Origin: Termitomyces sp. T153
Lineage: Eukaryota; Basidiomycota; Agaricomycetes; Agaricales; Lyophyllaceae
NCBI GenBank assembly: GCA_018296165.2
Contig: JACKQL020000027.1
Location: forward strand, 186,001-250,000
Direction of reading: 5' to 3'
DNA length: 64,000 nt
A model generated the notes under the pieces. That model did not search any database. It had not been told where the DNA came from and worked only from the letters and a program-made list of their open reading frames with translations. Below are positions 12,001 to 23,584 of the stretch, piece by piece. Both the position numbers and the translations under genes were made by a program. The first letter of the stretch is position 1; the number at the start of each line of letters is the position of its first letter.

Positions 12001-13459
12001 ACCAGATAAACAAAAAGTTCGAGCACTATCACCTTTCTCTCCGGTTGTCTCGTCTGCGTACCTTGCGCTGATCGCGTACGATTCAGACACAGTTCCGCCC
12101 TCTCCATCACCGTCCACACAGCCAGTGCTACTAACGCCACCTCGCCCTGTTTCCCCACACCGAAGTTCACCATCTCCAACGACAGATTCACCGTCTTCCC
12201 CCTTGTCTCATCTAACATCGTCGCCCTCACAGCAGTCGCTGATCAACTCCCATTTGTCTAAATCTGACATCACCAAGTCTAAATACGTGAATGATTCCTC
12301 CTTGGCGGCGGCGAATATCTCGGACACGACCACAAGGCTTGTGCGCGTGTCGAAACAGTCTCGGGTGCCTGATGGGATGATCGCGACCACGGACCTGTAT
12401 TTGGATGGAGACTCGGATAGGGAATGGTCGCTCGCGAGTGAGAGGCCCAGGAAGAAGGTTAAAGCGAAACGGGTAGTGAGACCTCGTATCTGCCCCCCAG
12501 ACCATTCTGGATCCGAGTTTGAGGAAGAGCCATCATCTAATTGGAAGTCGATCGTTGTGCCAAGACGCCCAATCACCACGGTGGCGAAATCACAATCGAA
12601 GTCACCGTCAGCGCTTGAGAACTGGCCATCTGAGTCGCAAAAGGGCTACTGTCATCAATGTCGCCGCAAGACATCCTATCGCCAATATACATGCACGTGC
12701 GGGAAAAAGTACTGTATACGTTGCCTAAGTACAAGGTATGATGCGACTTTCGCTCCACCATTAAAAGGATTTAATTAACTTGTTAGGTATGATGGCAAAC
12801 TAACGTACACTTTTCCGTGTCCTACATTTAAATGCCCTCTCTGTCATGGAATATGTACCTGTGATAAATGTACCAGAGGACGAGGCGAACTGTATATACC
12901 GCGCCGTAAATCCAAGGCCAACATAGTTCCTGTCAAAGCTGCTGCGCCCCATGTTGCTGAAAGGAAACTTGCCCCAGACTTGGTTGCGTCTCCTGCCACT
13001 CGCCCCCGACCAGGTGGCAAAACAGACCTACCCACACCTACTATTTCGGGACCGGTTCAATATTGGGCGACTATATACGGAATGGATGGAGAACGGATTG
13101 GAAATGCTTTTGTTGGGAATGGTAATGAAGATCTCGTACTTCCCCATTTTCTTGAGGGTGTATCGTCACAGCGATCCCAGAACCGCATCTATGTGGGAGA
13201 TATCCAGGAATCATGGGGCTTCGGCGACCGGTATCTTGTCAAGGATTTGGATCCTGTCCCTTGGTATGAAAGGAACAATGGCCCGAACGAGCGTATATAC
13301 GTCGGTGCGAAGGCCCCATTATCTTGGTCATCTCGCAAGAATCCAAAGAATTCGTTTTGTTTATACGAGGAACCGCCATCATTTGACAACGGAACCTCGT
13401 TCTCACTATCGTCCTTGATCGAGAACGAAGACGTAAACGAGACAGGAGCGTCCCGCTGA
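9002..13459 (+). CDS. R1-type zinc-finger (zf-4CXXC_R1) nuclear protein
   Basis: Seven exons join in frame: 9002-9199, 9267-9503, 9560-9592, 9658-9693, 9744-9974, 10025-12735 and 12787-13459. Together they encode 1,372 residues. All introns are GT-AG and 51-70 nt. The ATG at 9002 is the first in frame. Residues about 1120-1182 form a cysteine cluster, CHQCRRKT, then CTCGKKYCIRCL, then CPLCHGICTCDKC, split by the last intron. This matches the monoamine-oxidase-A-repressor-R1 zinc finger known in human CDCA7/RAM2-type proteins and in plants and fungi, a nuclear DNA- or chromatin-binding module. The rest is largely disordered: acidic tracts (DDDDDE near 11060), long Ser/Pro/Thr-rich regions and basic KKVKAKR- and KSKV-type patches that may act as nuclear signals. 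A moderately ordered C-terminal tail (YWATIYGMDGERIGNAFVG) follows the finger. The specific target is not known. Confidence 0.9.
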
Positions 13460-13914
13460 TACGGACATCACGAGGGTTATTTCACTTAGTTTGATTGCGT
13501 GCGGTATGGCGGTTCAGATCTCGAGTTGTTGATTTCATTGATTTGGTATTGGTCTATCCATACCCACCTCCCTTCGCACCTCAGAATCCCATTCATGAAC
13601 ATTCAAAACCAGAATCACTGTCTATGAAGGCATTGAACACGTTCTAATAACCAGATTCCTACCTGAATTCTACTCTTGACTCACAATTCGGCGTAATATA
13701 TGTAGGTGTAATATTTTCTCGAAGCTGTGTATTTTTATCCTTTCGGAAAATTGGCAATGTGACCCTGTATTCAAAAGTGTTCAAATGGAGCTCATAGAAG
13801 CTTCTTTCTTGGGAAGATCCGAATCAGCCAGAGTGCACATGCTCAACTCAGGCGTGACGCTCATTCATATCTTTTTGGATCTGGAACGCTTGATACTTCT
13901 CACTCATACGCATT
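13460..13914. other. Intergenic; 3' end of R1-type gene and promoter of HAD gene
   Basis: A candidate polyadenylation context (aatatatgtaggtgtaatattttc) lies near 13690. No other gene, repeat or RNA is visible. Confidence 0.5.
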
Positions 13915-15098
13915 ATGGTATTGGCGGTTGCGGCTCATCTCAGAAACGTTGAGGCTCTTCTGTTCGATGTATTTGGCACCGTCGTAGATTGGCGACGTAG
14001 TGTTGAAAGGGAGCTTGAAGCTCTTGCAATTCGGTATAATCTCAGTAGGCATCCATCCCTCGAGATGTCATGACTAAGCCATACGGAATCTATGTTATTC
14101 GTCCTCAGAGACCAAACAAGAAAAGTGGGCAGCCGATTTTGCGCAGGAGTGGCGTACGGGGTATCTGGAAACTACGTGCGTTAGTTCCGTCCAGGCATGA
14201 AATAGGTACCCGAGTTGAGACCTTATATATTTCATCCCAAATCCAGTCGTGCGATTGCTGAAGGCGCTTCTGGGACGACAAATGTTGATATAATGCATCG
14301 TCAGGTACGAGCTCTTTGACATGAGATTTGCCGGGTTCATCTGTTCTCTGGGGAAGACTGTTGATGGCTGTCTCATAGATTCTAGACAAAATGCTGGATA
14401 CTCCAAATTCACGTTGGCAGTTTCTTGCTGCTGTACTTGACGATAAGGAGCGCGAAAGGCTTAACGGTGTATGGCACCGACTCGATGGTATTTACATCAC
14501 ATATGCTTTCTAAGTATCAGCAAGGACAAACCATTCGATCATCTCTCCTCGATAAGGATGGCCTGATTCAAGGACTGGTCTATATGCAGTAAAGAAGCAC
14601 GTCATTTGCGGTGCTCTTTCCAATGGAAACATCCGTCTACTAGTCGACATGGTGTGTTTCAATGTTTTCTTGTCTCCATTCTCGAATCAAGAAACCCTTG
14701 ACATTTGACAGGCCAAGAACGCAGATCTTCCCTGGGATGTTATATTTTCTACAGAGCTTTTTGATACGTTCAAACCGTGAGTATCTTCTGTGTAATCATA
14801 CTTAAAGTCGTTATGACGAAAGAAACGCAACTTACGTGGCTATAGAAATCCGAAGGCTTACCAGTCTGCTCTTCGTCATCTATCCCTTGAGCCAACACAG
14901 TGTGCAATGGTTGCGGCTCACACATGGGATCTCCGTGCCGCGGCAACTGTCGGATTGCGCACTGTGTATATCCCGCGTTTGGGCGAAGAGAGTTCGGGGG
15001 CTGAGGTAAAGACCAAAGCAGAGGGTGGCGAAGTAGATGCGGTCATACATTCATTTGAGGAACTTGAAAGCCTGTTGACAGAGGCAAAGAAAGACTAG
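13915..15098 (+). CDS. HAD-superfamily type II hydrolase (haloacid dehalogenase-like)
   Basis: Seven exons (13915-14044, 14109-14175, 14247-14304, 14379-14487, 14557-14651, 14712-14776, 14846-15098) join with consistent phases to give 258 residues, the usual size for this family. The nucleophile motif is present near the N-terminus (LFDVFGTVVDWR; first Asp nucleophile). Motif II is in GALSNGNIRLL, with the catalytic Ser. The motif III Lys lies in FDTFKPNPKAY, and the acidic end is in MVAAHTWDLRAA. WHRLDGWPDS in the middle is typical of L-2-haloacid dehalogenase relatives. The enzyme is predicted to be cytosolic, with no signal peptide. The substrate cannot be told from sequence: fungal members may act on haloacids or on small phosphates. 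It lies head-to-tail behind the R1-type gene. Confidence 0.92.
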
Positions 15099-15604
15099 TT
15101 TAGAAGCAAAGTGAAATTGATTCCCCGCGAAGAAAATCCGCAGTATAAGTTTTTGTCTTTCAATACTTGATTTGCTTCCATCTCTTGGATGCGCCACCGT
15201 GTGCTTCAACAATACATTTATGGAATGGTCCCTTTTACGCCTTTACATTCCCTCTGTCTCCCTCTTTGTACAAGTCGATCCTGTAGTCTGGACACTAGGC
15301 TGGAAAAAGGTCTGACTTCGGAATGCGGTCAATACCAAAAGGGGATGGCGGTGACTAGCTTCATTTCACGTAACTTTATCCGTCGGCAGACAGAAGCAGA
15401 CCCCACTGCCGCCACTCCAATTACCCCAGTCACACGAGCTGCTCCAGCCGAGTGCCACTCCAATGAGACACGCTTCATTTTCCTGACTTTTCTGTCCTAC
15501 ATATCCCCCATACTAGATTCACCCGCCTGCAACCTCTAAGGCTATAACGAGAGCAGTCTATCTGTCTCAGCTGCTCCGGAAGTATACTGCCACCGACTAT
15601 CGCG
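15099..15604. other. Intergenic; promoter of the Zn2Cys6 gene
   Basis: No gene is seen. An open plus-strand frame (15189-15539) lacks any domain. The sequence just before the ATG at 15605 is the presumed 5' leader. Confidence 0.5.
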
Positions 15605-18600
15605 ATGATGTCCTCAGACGAGGAAGGGCAAGTGCGCACAGGTTCTGGGCCTAAGCGGCGCAAGCTTCAGCGCGCCTGCGATGTTTGTCGGAGGAAGAAG
15701 AGTACGTTCTCGAGATTCCCTCGGGATTCCATCGATATTTACTGTTTCTAACTCCTCCGTACCACAGTTCGCTGTACGTTGGACACGAAACTCACGTCCA
15801 TAGGGGAGCTCTGAATATGTTTAATTAATTCAGGCGATGGTGTCCAGATTCCAGGCCATCAGTGCACGAACTGCACTGATTACGGACTTGAGTGTACCTA
15901 TGTTGAGAGTGCCAAGGTAACGCAATAGATTCATCTCTGGGCTGTTTCTGCTGACTCTGTATCTTGCAGAAACGTGGTCCTCCCAAATTGTCCGTCTTTT
16001 GGAACATCTATCTTTTGTATTGGATGTTTCTCATTCGAGTATTGAATATTTTTCTCTAGATATATTGAACGACTGGAGAACCGCGTCAAGAAGCTGCAAG
16101 AATTGATAGGAAAGGTTTAGTCACCTAGCATTTATCTATGCTTCAGAGTCTCATTGCATGCCAGATATCGCCAGAGGCTCTGGAACAACTAGACAACAGT
16201 CCAACTGTATCTCTTCAAATATCTGCCCGCAATCCTCCCATACCCCAATGGTCACCGTACGACCCTACTCCTCGACGATTCATCCGACATCTGGGAAGCG
16301 GTAACAGTCCGGTGCCAGTGTCAGATGATGACGAGCCTGCGAGTTTCCTGATGGATGACTTTGACCGCATGCACATAAGTCTAGGTGACTTTCGATATCT
16401 TGGCAAGTCAAGTGGGATAATGCTTATCAAACTCGCCTTGGAAATGAAACGTGTTTATATGGGTGATGGCGTTGCTGTCCCTCGTGAGCAGGATGTGAAA
16501 CAACCTGTAAGCCAATATTGTATGCCATTACTGCATTTCTGGGACTCAGCCTACCTTTATCATATAGTACATCAATCCGCTGCCTGTTACCCCGATGCAG
16601 ACTCCCATTTTCAAATTCCCCGACCCAGACCTCATTGCAACTTTGATTGATCTTTATTTCAAAAACATGAACCGATACCTTCCCCTCCTGCACCGTCCTA
16701 CGTTTGAGCGCGCTGTCGATTCAGGCTTACAGTATTCTAATACTTCTTTTGCTGCGACACTCCTTTTAGTATGTGCAGTAGCAGCGAAATATTCCGATGA
16801 TCCTCGTGTGATGGACGAGCCAAAGGAACCTGGTGGGACGCTTGATCCACTTTCGAGTGGTTGGAAATGGTTCAGACAAGTGCCATTGGTGAAGACGGCG
16901 CCGCTAAGTTTGCCTAACTTGTATGATCTTCAATTCTATGCTGTGCGTCCTTCTGCATTTTTTCTGGGTAGACTGACGTTCATTATTCCCTACAGCTTAT
17001 CGGCGAGTTCCTCCAGGCTTCTTCTGTACCACAAGCATGTTGGACGGTTGTTGGGATAGGTATTCGTATTGCGCAGGATGTAGGTGCTCACCGACGGAAG
17101 CCAGGGAAAATACATACTACTGAGAGCGAGTTGTGGAACCGAGCGTTCTGGTAGGCACTTGTTCTTAATATGCTATCCAAACTAATGTGTTATGTTTACA
17201 TAGGGTCCTAGTGTGCATGGACCGACTGTTTAGTTCGTCCCTTGGGAGACCATGTTCAATACAAGATGAGGAGTTCTGTCTGTTTTCTATTTATGGCAGA
17301 AATATAGCTGATGAGATACTAGTTTCGACATCGACATGCCTGTTGAATGTGATGATGAGTACTGGGAGCATCCTGATCCAAAACTTCGCTGGCAACAACC
17401 CACACCAGAGAAAACCCCTTCCGTTATGGTGTACTTCAGTTGGTATATCAAGTTGAACCACATTCTCGCATTCTTGCTTAGGACAGTGGTAAGAATGATT
17501 CTGCCTTTGTTCTTCGTTTTTGACTTTTTCTCTGTTGTACCAGTACGCTATCAACAAGTCGCGGATCCTTTACGGCTTCGTAGGTCAACAATGGGAAGAG
17601 CATATCGTTTCCGAACTAGACTCTGCTTTGAACTCCTGGATGCTCAAACTTCCTGATCATCGTATGTCCTTTACTCTCCTATCTCTCTGCCACTCCAACT
17701 AATTACTCCCGCGTATTTCAGTGCGATGGGATCCCACACGTCTTGATGAAGTATTTTTCAATCAATCAGCCTCTCTTTACTGCTTTTACCAACATATCCA
17801 AATCCTTGTTCATCGTCCGTTCATCCCGACGCCACAGAAGCCTAATAAAGCACTTTCGTTTCCATCTCTTGCTATATGTACGAACGCGGCGAGGGCGTGT
17901 AGCACAGCGTTGGATATTCAAAGAAGGAGGTTTGGACTTGCACCGCCGCCTCTGACGGTAAGTCTTTTGTATTCCAGTTTCACAAGACTATGTATTGGGC
18001 GGGTGTCAATTAATGTATTCTGGATCTTTGTAGACGGCGGCGTTTTCAGCTGGTGTGGTTCTGCTGCTGAGTATCTGGGGCGGCCGTCGCTCGGGTCTTC
18101 CGATGGATTTTGATAAAGAGATGGTGGATGTAAAGAAGTGTATGGATGTTCTGGCGCTTGCGGAGGTTAGGTACGTAGATTCCTTGCTGATTTGCCCTTT
18201 GCTTCACATCAGACATTTTTTTTTATAGATGGTATCTTGCTGGCCGTCTCAGGTGCAAATATTCTTTTGTAAATGACCTGCTATGGTACTGATGACAAAT
18301 TTTTTTATCCTCCAAGTGACATCCTCCACGAACTTACCTCAGTCGGGGATATGCCACTGCCACAACGCGAATCACATTCACCACCTGCTATTCTTAAGCG
18401 CGAGCGCAAGAAAGATGCCGACGATGACGACGACGAGTACGTGCCTAAATCAGCTGCGCGTTCAGGTAGGCGGGTCAACAAACAAGCCGACTCCATGCCT
18501 ATGAAGGACCCTATTGGAGTACAACGGGCTCAAACTCCCCCATCCCAGTCACTATTCCAATCATATAACCTTCCTGGGTATGATTTTGACTTTCACCAGT

Positions 18601-19173
18601 CCCAACAACAGAAGCAGTTCCCACAACAACCCTCACTGAACCCACAACAATATTGGCCCCGCCAGACCACGTCTCAACTCTCCCAGAAACAATATGATAC
18701 ATACGTCCAACCTCGTCTCGATGCCTCTTCACAAGACCAGCCTCCAGTGAGTGTACCTGCTTTGGGCCAGAACTTTAGACCAGCAATATACGGTAGCGAA
18801 CCTGGAGCAATGTCGTCTTTCATTCCCTCTAGAGCCGTCGAAATGGGCCATGGTATAAGATCTGCATATTCACATCGGACCGGCGGCGAAGCTGCGGATG
18901 CTGTAGATACTGTGGGTGTTGATCTGGGTCTTAGGCAGAGAACTGAGGATACTGGACTTGGGTCGGATTCTGCGGGAGGTCTGATCCAAAATGTCGATCA
19001 GACGTTTATCTGGTCTGATGCTCCAGCTTCTTTTGAGTACGTCGTTTTGACTCATTACTGGTTTCAAATTTTTATTCAATAATAATAGGTTGGATGAATG
19101 GGGCAATTACCTTTCAGCATTGAATACTCAGAGTGTACCTCCTGGTCGTGGACCATACAATTCTGCGGGATGA
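15605..19173 (+). CDS. Zn2Cys6 transcription factor with fungal_trans domain
   Basis: About 16 exons give a protein of roughly 890 residues. The binuclear zinc cluster is assembled over three exons, 15605-15701, a 6-nt micro-exon at 15768-15773 and 15834-15916, to read RACDVCRRKK-IRC-DGVQIPGHQCTNC...LECTY. It is followed by a short coiled-coil linker (YIERLENRVKKLQELIGK, 16060-16116). The middle region begins YINPLPVTPM at about 16569 and contains NMNRYLPLLHRPTFERAV, AQDVGAHRRK and LWNRAFW-RVLVCMDR, all typical of the fungal-specific TF domain (PF04082). The last long exon (18317-19036) is Gln/Pro/Ser-rich with an acidic run (DDDDDEY) and basic patches, as in activation regions. The stop is TGA at 19171. 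It should be a nuclear DNA-binding regulator. Targets are unknown, and the neighbours do not suggest a pathway. Confidence 0.93.
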
Positions 19174-21940
19174 TGATACTGTAAAGGACTAATGACTAAA
19201 TAACACTTGTTATGGAGGTTGAATTACAGGATATCTGGTTGCTCCATCATAATGTTCATCTTCGCACTCGGACTATTTTTCGCCATTCAAACAACTCATG
19301 AACCTCGAGACTGGTGGCTTCCTGGATAACCTTGTGTTACATAGAGCTTGAGGCTTGAGCGCTTGTGCAGTGAACAATTCAGACGATCACTAATATACCT
19401 TCTCTTTTGGTGTTCCATGTATCTTCCTGTAGTGGTTGTCGGAAGAAATGCTAGTACTTCTAGGTAGCCTAGAGTCAATAGAACCCCGACAGACAATGAT
19501 GGGCTACTTACAACCATTTACCTACCCTAGGCTTTTGCTTCAAATTGAAGGTGTTAGTAGACATAACCTTGGCGCTGATAATAATGATGTAGATCAGCCC
19601 CAAGTAGTGTGTGCATGAATGCTGTAAAGAGATGCTTCTCAAAGCCGAACATGATATGGAGCTGTGGTGGACTAGAACTTAGTAGAAGTACTTATCGGTA
19701 TGATCTGTCGTCATCAAGTGATCATTTACGCTCGCCCGGGTACATCCAAACTCCCACGGCAGAAAACATGTATCCAAGAAGAGCGCATGTAATTGCCATG
19801 AGGAGAGCTTTTTCAAAGTTGATACTTATTCAGCAGAGTTGCGCACCCCATATGTCGAAAGATCAAGATAGAATGAAACGCCCGGCGCACAAACGCCGGC
19901 TTGAATTTTGAGCTGAATTAGATCCGAGCTGAACGCAGATTAGGCTCTGATCTAATCTTACTGTATCTTTATAAAGCTCATGTATCGTCATAGTCTTGCA
20001 TACCTGATCCCCTATTGCTATCCATAATGATTGGAATGTATGGTGCTGTCCTTTGCGGAAATATTGTCAACGCTTGGTGAAGAAAAGCCATACTTCTTTA
20101 CTATGCTACTATGGCTTTTGACCACTGTTGATTCAGGGTACTGGGATTAGCCTCTGTGCTATCATACCAGTATTTCTTCAACTTTCCTCGAGATGGAAAA
20201 GGCTTAAAAACTCTTGTGAGCCATACCAGCCATATTTAAGCTGTAACACTGACAAATTTGAGGGGGATAGGTTATCTGGGTAGGGTATGTTCACTTAACA
20301 AGGTCCTTACATCAAGTGTTATATTGAGCTATTGTAGATTGTTGCATGTGCTCTACACGTAGGCATAATCAATCCCCTCAAAAGGTTTTGCCTTCAAAAA
20401 CTCTTTGACCTGTAGAATCATCACCTCAAAGTTGGCATATTTCTATTTTGTTGTGTCCTTTGGAAAAAGCAAAGAATTTGACATCATCAGATGGTAGGTT
20501 GAATGTTGATTTGAATTGTCTAATTGCAGGACCAAACACTCATTTTTTGCATAGGGAGTGGTCAGCATATCTGGGAATTTCGGTATTGAGATCTTTACTT
20601 GTGCGAGATGATATACAATACAGCCGTTTTGCAGAGTATCATAGCATTTACTGTTCAAGCATACAACACACGAAGAATTTATGCTTGTGAGTCATTATCT
20701 TGAAGTTACAGGAATGAAAATTACTGATCATGCTTTGTGTGAAAACAGTGATCCCAAACCTTCTCTTGTGTGGTGTGATTGTCAGTTGCGCATTTTATCT
20801 TTTCCAATCATGATTGAACTCAAATTCAGTAATGATCACAGCTCCTTCTTGCTTTTATGCAACTGGGTAAGACATTTTTTGCATTTATCTCCCAAAAGAC
20901 ACATCTGAGCAGCCCAAATCATAGCCTTTGGGTTTGTAATAGTGGCAGAAATACATATCCTGGTATTCTGGATCAAAATTCTCCCCATGAAAGTATGTGT
21001 CTATGCTCTCATCTCTTAAAATGATTCTAAGAGGATTCAGTGGATAGCCTTTGTCTGGCTTTCAGCTGCTGCGGGCTGTGACATTGTCATCACTGTTGCA
21101 CAAGTTGCCTACCTTCTCCATCATAAACCAGGTGTTAGCAAGTAGATGATTTTCTGATGACAATCACTATGTATAATTGACTTGGAGTCTGCAGGAGGAC
21201 CAACCATATTATTAATATCCTCATGATCTACATTCTAAGCACTGGGCTCTTAACAAGGTTTGCAAACAATCCAGGAATCTATATTACCAAGCTTACTGAC
21301 CACAAATTTAGTATTCTGGCAATTATTGAATTAACAGCTGTAGGTCAACAGATCCTGGATTCTCTCAGGTGCTTTCTGATTTGTTCTTCAGATTGCCACC
21401 TTGGAATTCAACTTTGTGCCTATATTTCTTAATACCATCTTGGGTCCCTGTGAAGTTATGTTTTTCTGATAATCTGTTCTCGATTTACATGAGTTCTTCA
21501 GGCTATATAATTTCCTTCCTTGCAAAGTAAGCCTCACTGCCTTCTTGGCTTATTTAATAGAGTAACACATGATCACTAGTTTGGATGCACGCCGTTATAT
21601 ACGTGATTCAGACCGCAACTACATAAGCATGAGTGGTCTGAGGACATCCATTCATATCGAACCAGACACTGCTCCCGGCACGAACGATGTGAAAAATCAG
21701 GTATGTCAGGATATTTATGTTTCTTGACAAGATCGATGCCCTCACCAGTCGTTGTACAAAAGATTTTGGCAGGGAGTTAGCCATACTACCACATTGTCAA
21801 TGATTCAATTTTCCTTTGAAATTCCGACATATTGTTGTTGGTGAACTAATTATACTTGAGAATATGTATTATAAAGGCTGGTTATGAACATCTCTCGGAT
21901 TATGAGACAAGATTGTCAAAGATATGTCCCTCATTCATCC
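19174..21940. other. Long gene-free stretch, AT- and TG/CA-rich
   Basis: I see no gene with splice structure or known motif. Positions 20000-21600 are rather poor in CpG and rich in TpG/CpA, like the transposon relics elsewhere in the window. They may be very old repeat DNA, but no LTR, TIR or coding remnant could be recognised. Confidence 0.45.
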
Positions 21941-22019
21941 TTCGGATACGGGGAATCGAACCCCGAGCTGCCGCGTATTCTGTGAAAGGCGGCAATGTTA
22001 GCCGTTACACCATATCCGA
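21941..22019 (-). tRNA. tRNA-Glu (anticodon UUC) with 7-nt intron
   Basis: The minus strand starts TCGGATATGGTGTAACGG and ends GGTTCGATTCCCCGTATCCGA plus discriminator A. The 7-bp acceptor stem TCGGATA/TATCCGA is perfect. The T arm CGGGG/CCCCG with TTCGATT loop, the D arm and a GCCGC/GCGGC anticodon stem all form. The anticodon loop reads C-T-TTC-A, giving UUC, as in yeast tRNA-Glu. Fourteen bases lie between the anticodon-stem strands, so 7 are intron after position 37. A-box and B-box promoter sequences are intact, so it is probably functional. Confidence 0.93.
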
Positions 22020-22362
22020 TGTTAAATTCATTTGTCGTATCGTCATTGAATGGATGATCGAAGACAAAGAAAGCAATTCAGACAAACCAATTCAGACAAG
22101 TCAGACCTCAAAGGCCTCAATGGGCAAACCATACTCTGGAGCATTATTGATTACCATTGAGTTAGCTTTATTTACATCGCTTTATTTACATCGAGTAATG
22201 CTGGCACTTCCTTGGCCATAACTAAGTTGTGACACATCCGGGCCACAGCCCTATTACATAGCTCAAGTATGTATACCTTCTCCTGACCCATCTGTGAGTG
22301 TTAGTTGAAGTGGCAGAAACATCGGAGCCGGTACTGCTGCATGGCCGGAGCATAAGTTGAAC
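22020..22362. other. Spacer between tRNA-Glu and its relict
   Basis: No gene is seen. A short open frame reading out of the tRNA region (21856-22221, plus) has no domain. Confidence 0.45.
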
Positions 22363-22450
22363 CTGGATACAGGAATGGAGCCCTGAGCTGCCGCGTCAGA
22401 AGGGATGAGATCCGAGTTGGGAATGTTGGCCATTATACAATATCGACCAT
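22363..22450 (-). pseudogene. Degenerate tRNA-Glu copy
   Basis: The plus strand keeps, in order, ggatac-aggaatggagccctgagctgccgcgt and gggaatgttggccattatacaatatcgacc. These match the T arm/anticodon side and the D arm/acceptor side of the flanking tRNA-Glu genes. The T-loop and acceptor pairing are broken (CCCTGAGC instead of CCCCGAGC, tatcga instead of tatccga), and the anticodon stem partner is changed. It lies between the two intact copies in the same orientation. Confidence 0.8.
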
Positions 22451-22859
22451 GACACAAACACTAGATATCTCATTAGAACTATAGGAACATTCCAGTAACG
22501 GAGTAGGCTGCAGCTGCAGCGTAGGTACATCATTGTTCAGTGCTCACCACGCAGATGACACTGCAGAGCATTGTCTCAGCTTTATGGCAAGCTTAAGCAA
22601 TCCAGAGCCCTAGCAGAGTTAATTATCTCAAAAACGCGATGCACTATGGTACATACTATAACTTAGTAAGGTATACTTTCAAAATCCAGTGCGTTGCAGA
22701 AACTGCTGCATAGCTGGGAGCACCTGAGTAGGCTTTGAAAGAAAAAACTGCAAGATCATGGATTATAGATGACAGATGATATTCCTACTACTGAGTACGA
22801 CCAGGAGGGTCCACAATTATCGCCTTGCATATGCAAAAACATCAAACCTCACTTCGTTA

Positions 22860-22959
22860 TTCGGATACGGGGAATCGAACCCCGAGCTGCCGCGTGACCA
22901 ACACAAATCAAGAGATGATTGATGAGAGGCGGCAATGTTAGCCGTTACACCATATCCGA
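22860..22959 (-). tRNA. tRNA-Glu (anticodon CUC) with about 28-nt intron
   Basis: The mature parts are identical to the tRNA-Glu at 21941-22019 except in the anticodon, which reads C-T-CTC-A (CUC). Acceptor, D, anticodon and T stems all pair, and the discriminator base is A. The intron sits at the canonical position after base 37 but is about 28 nt and unrelated to the 7-nt intron of the other copy. A- and B-boxes are intact. Confidence 0.93.
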
Positions 22960-23584
22960 TGTTACTATAATCGTAAAAATGTCACTACTGGACGGATTTG
23001 ACTACCCTCAGCTCCAAGTAGCCGTAGCCGCATATCTGAATGTGCATGAACAGTGAAGCGATCAAGTATCATCACCGCTCCTGATACAATCCCGGTCAAT
23101 AGACATAAGCCTAACCTTTGAAAAAGAACTCGAGGCCCCCGGTGTTCTATTGTCCATTCCGACGATGCGTTTTGTTGGGCTTGTATAAAATTGCCGGAGC
23201 AAGACGATGGAATCAGATGGATTGTATGACCCTCAGCGAGCGCTGACAAGGAGAGTGCAAAGGGACGGGAGTGTGGATATGTACTGATCTCGCTTTCGAC
23301 AAGCACTTGTGCGCACAGGAATAGCTTAGGCAGAAATGCACATAAATCTTCAAGCTGAATCCGGAGGAGACATCAGGCGGTTGGAGGCACACGTCAGGTC
23401 AGCCTTATGTATCAAAGCTCAAGGTTTAAGGGGTGAGAAACTAGTAGAGGGACAAGCATTGAGGTTTCTGCGTCCAACGTCGGGAAAAGTATACGAGTCA
23501 TGAACGGAACATTTGTGCTTAGCTATAAAGCGCTTTGCTTGCAAAATTTAAATTTTCTATAGATGAAACATGAACGCCTCGAGA
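22960..23584. other. Spacer downstream of the DUF6540-like gene
   Basis: No gene is recognised. A minus-strand open frame at 22965-23306 has no domain and starts beside the tRNA. Confidence 0.45.

Noticed and set aside
11728..12117. Minus-strand open frames within the R1-type gene
   Set aside because: These are shadows of a biased Ser/Pro-rich coding exon, with no start context or domain.
14095..14412. 105-aa minus-strand frame
   Set aside because: It overlaps exons and introns of the HAD gene, whose motifs are intact on the plus strand.
9002..19173. Secondary-metabolite cluster (regulator, hydrolase, nearby oxidases)
   Set aside because: No synthase, transporter or P450 is present, and the genes are of unrelated types.
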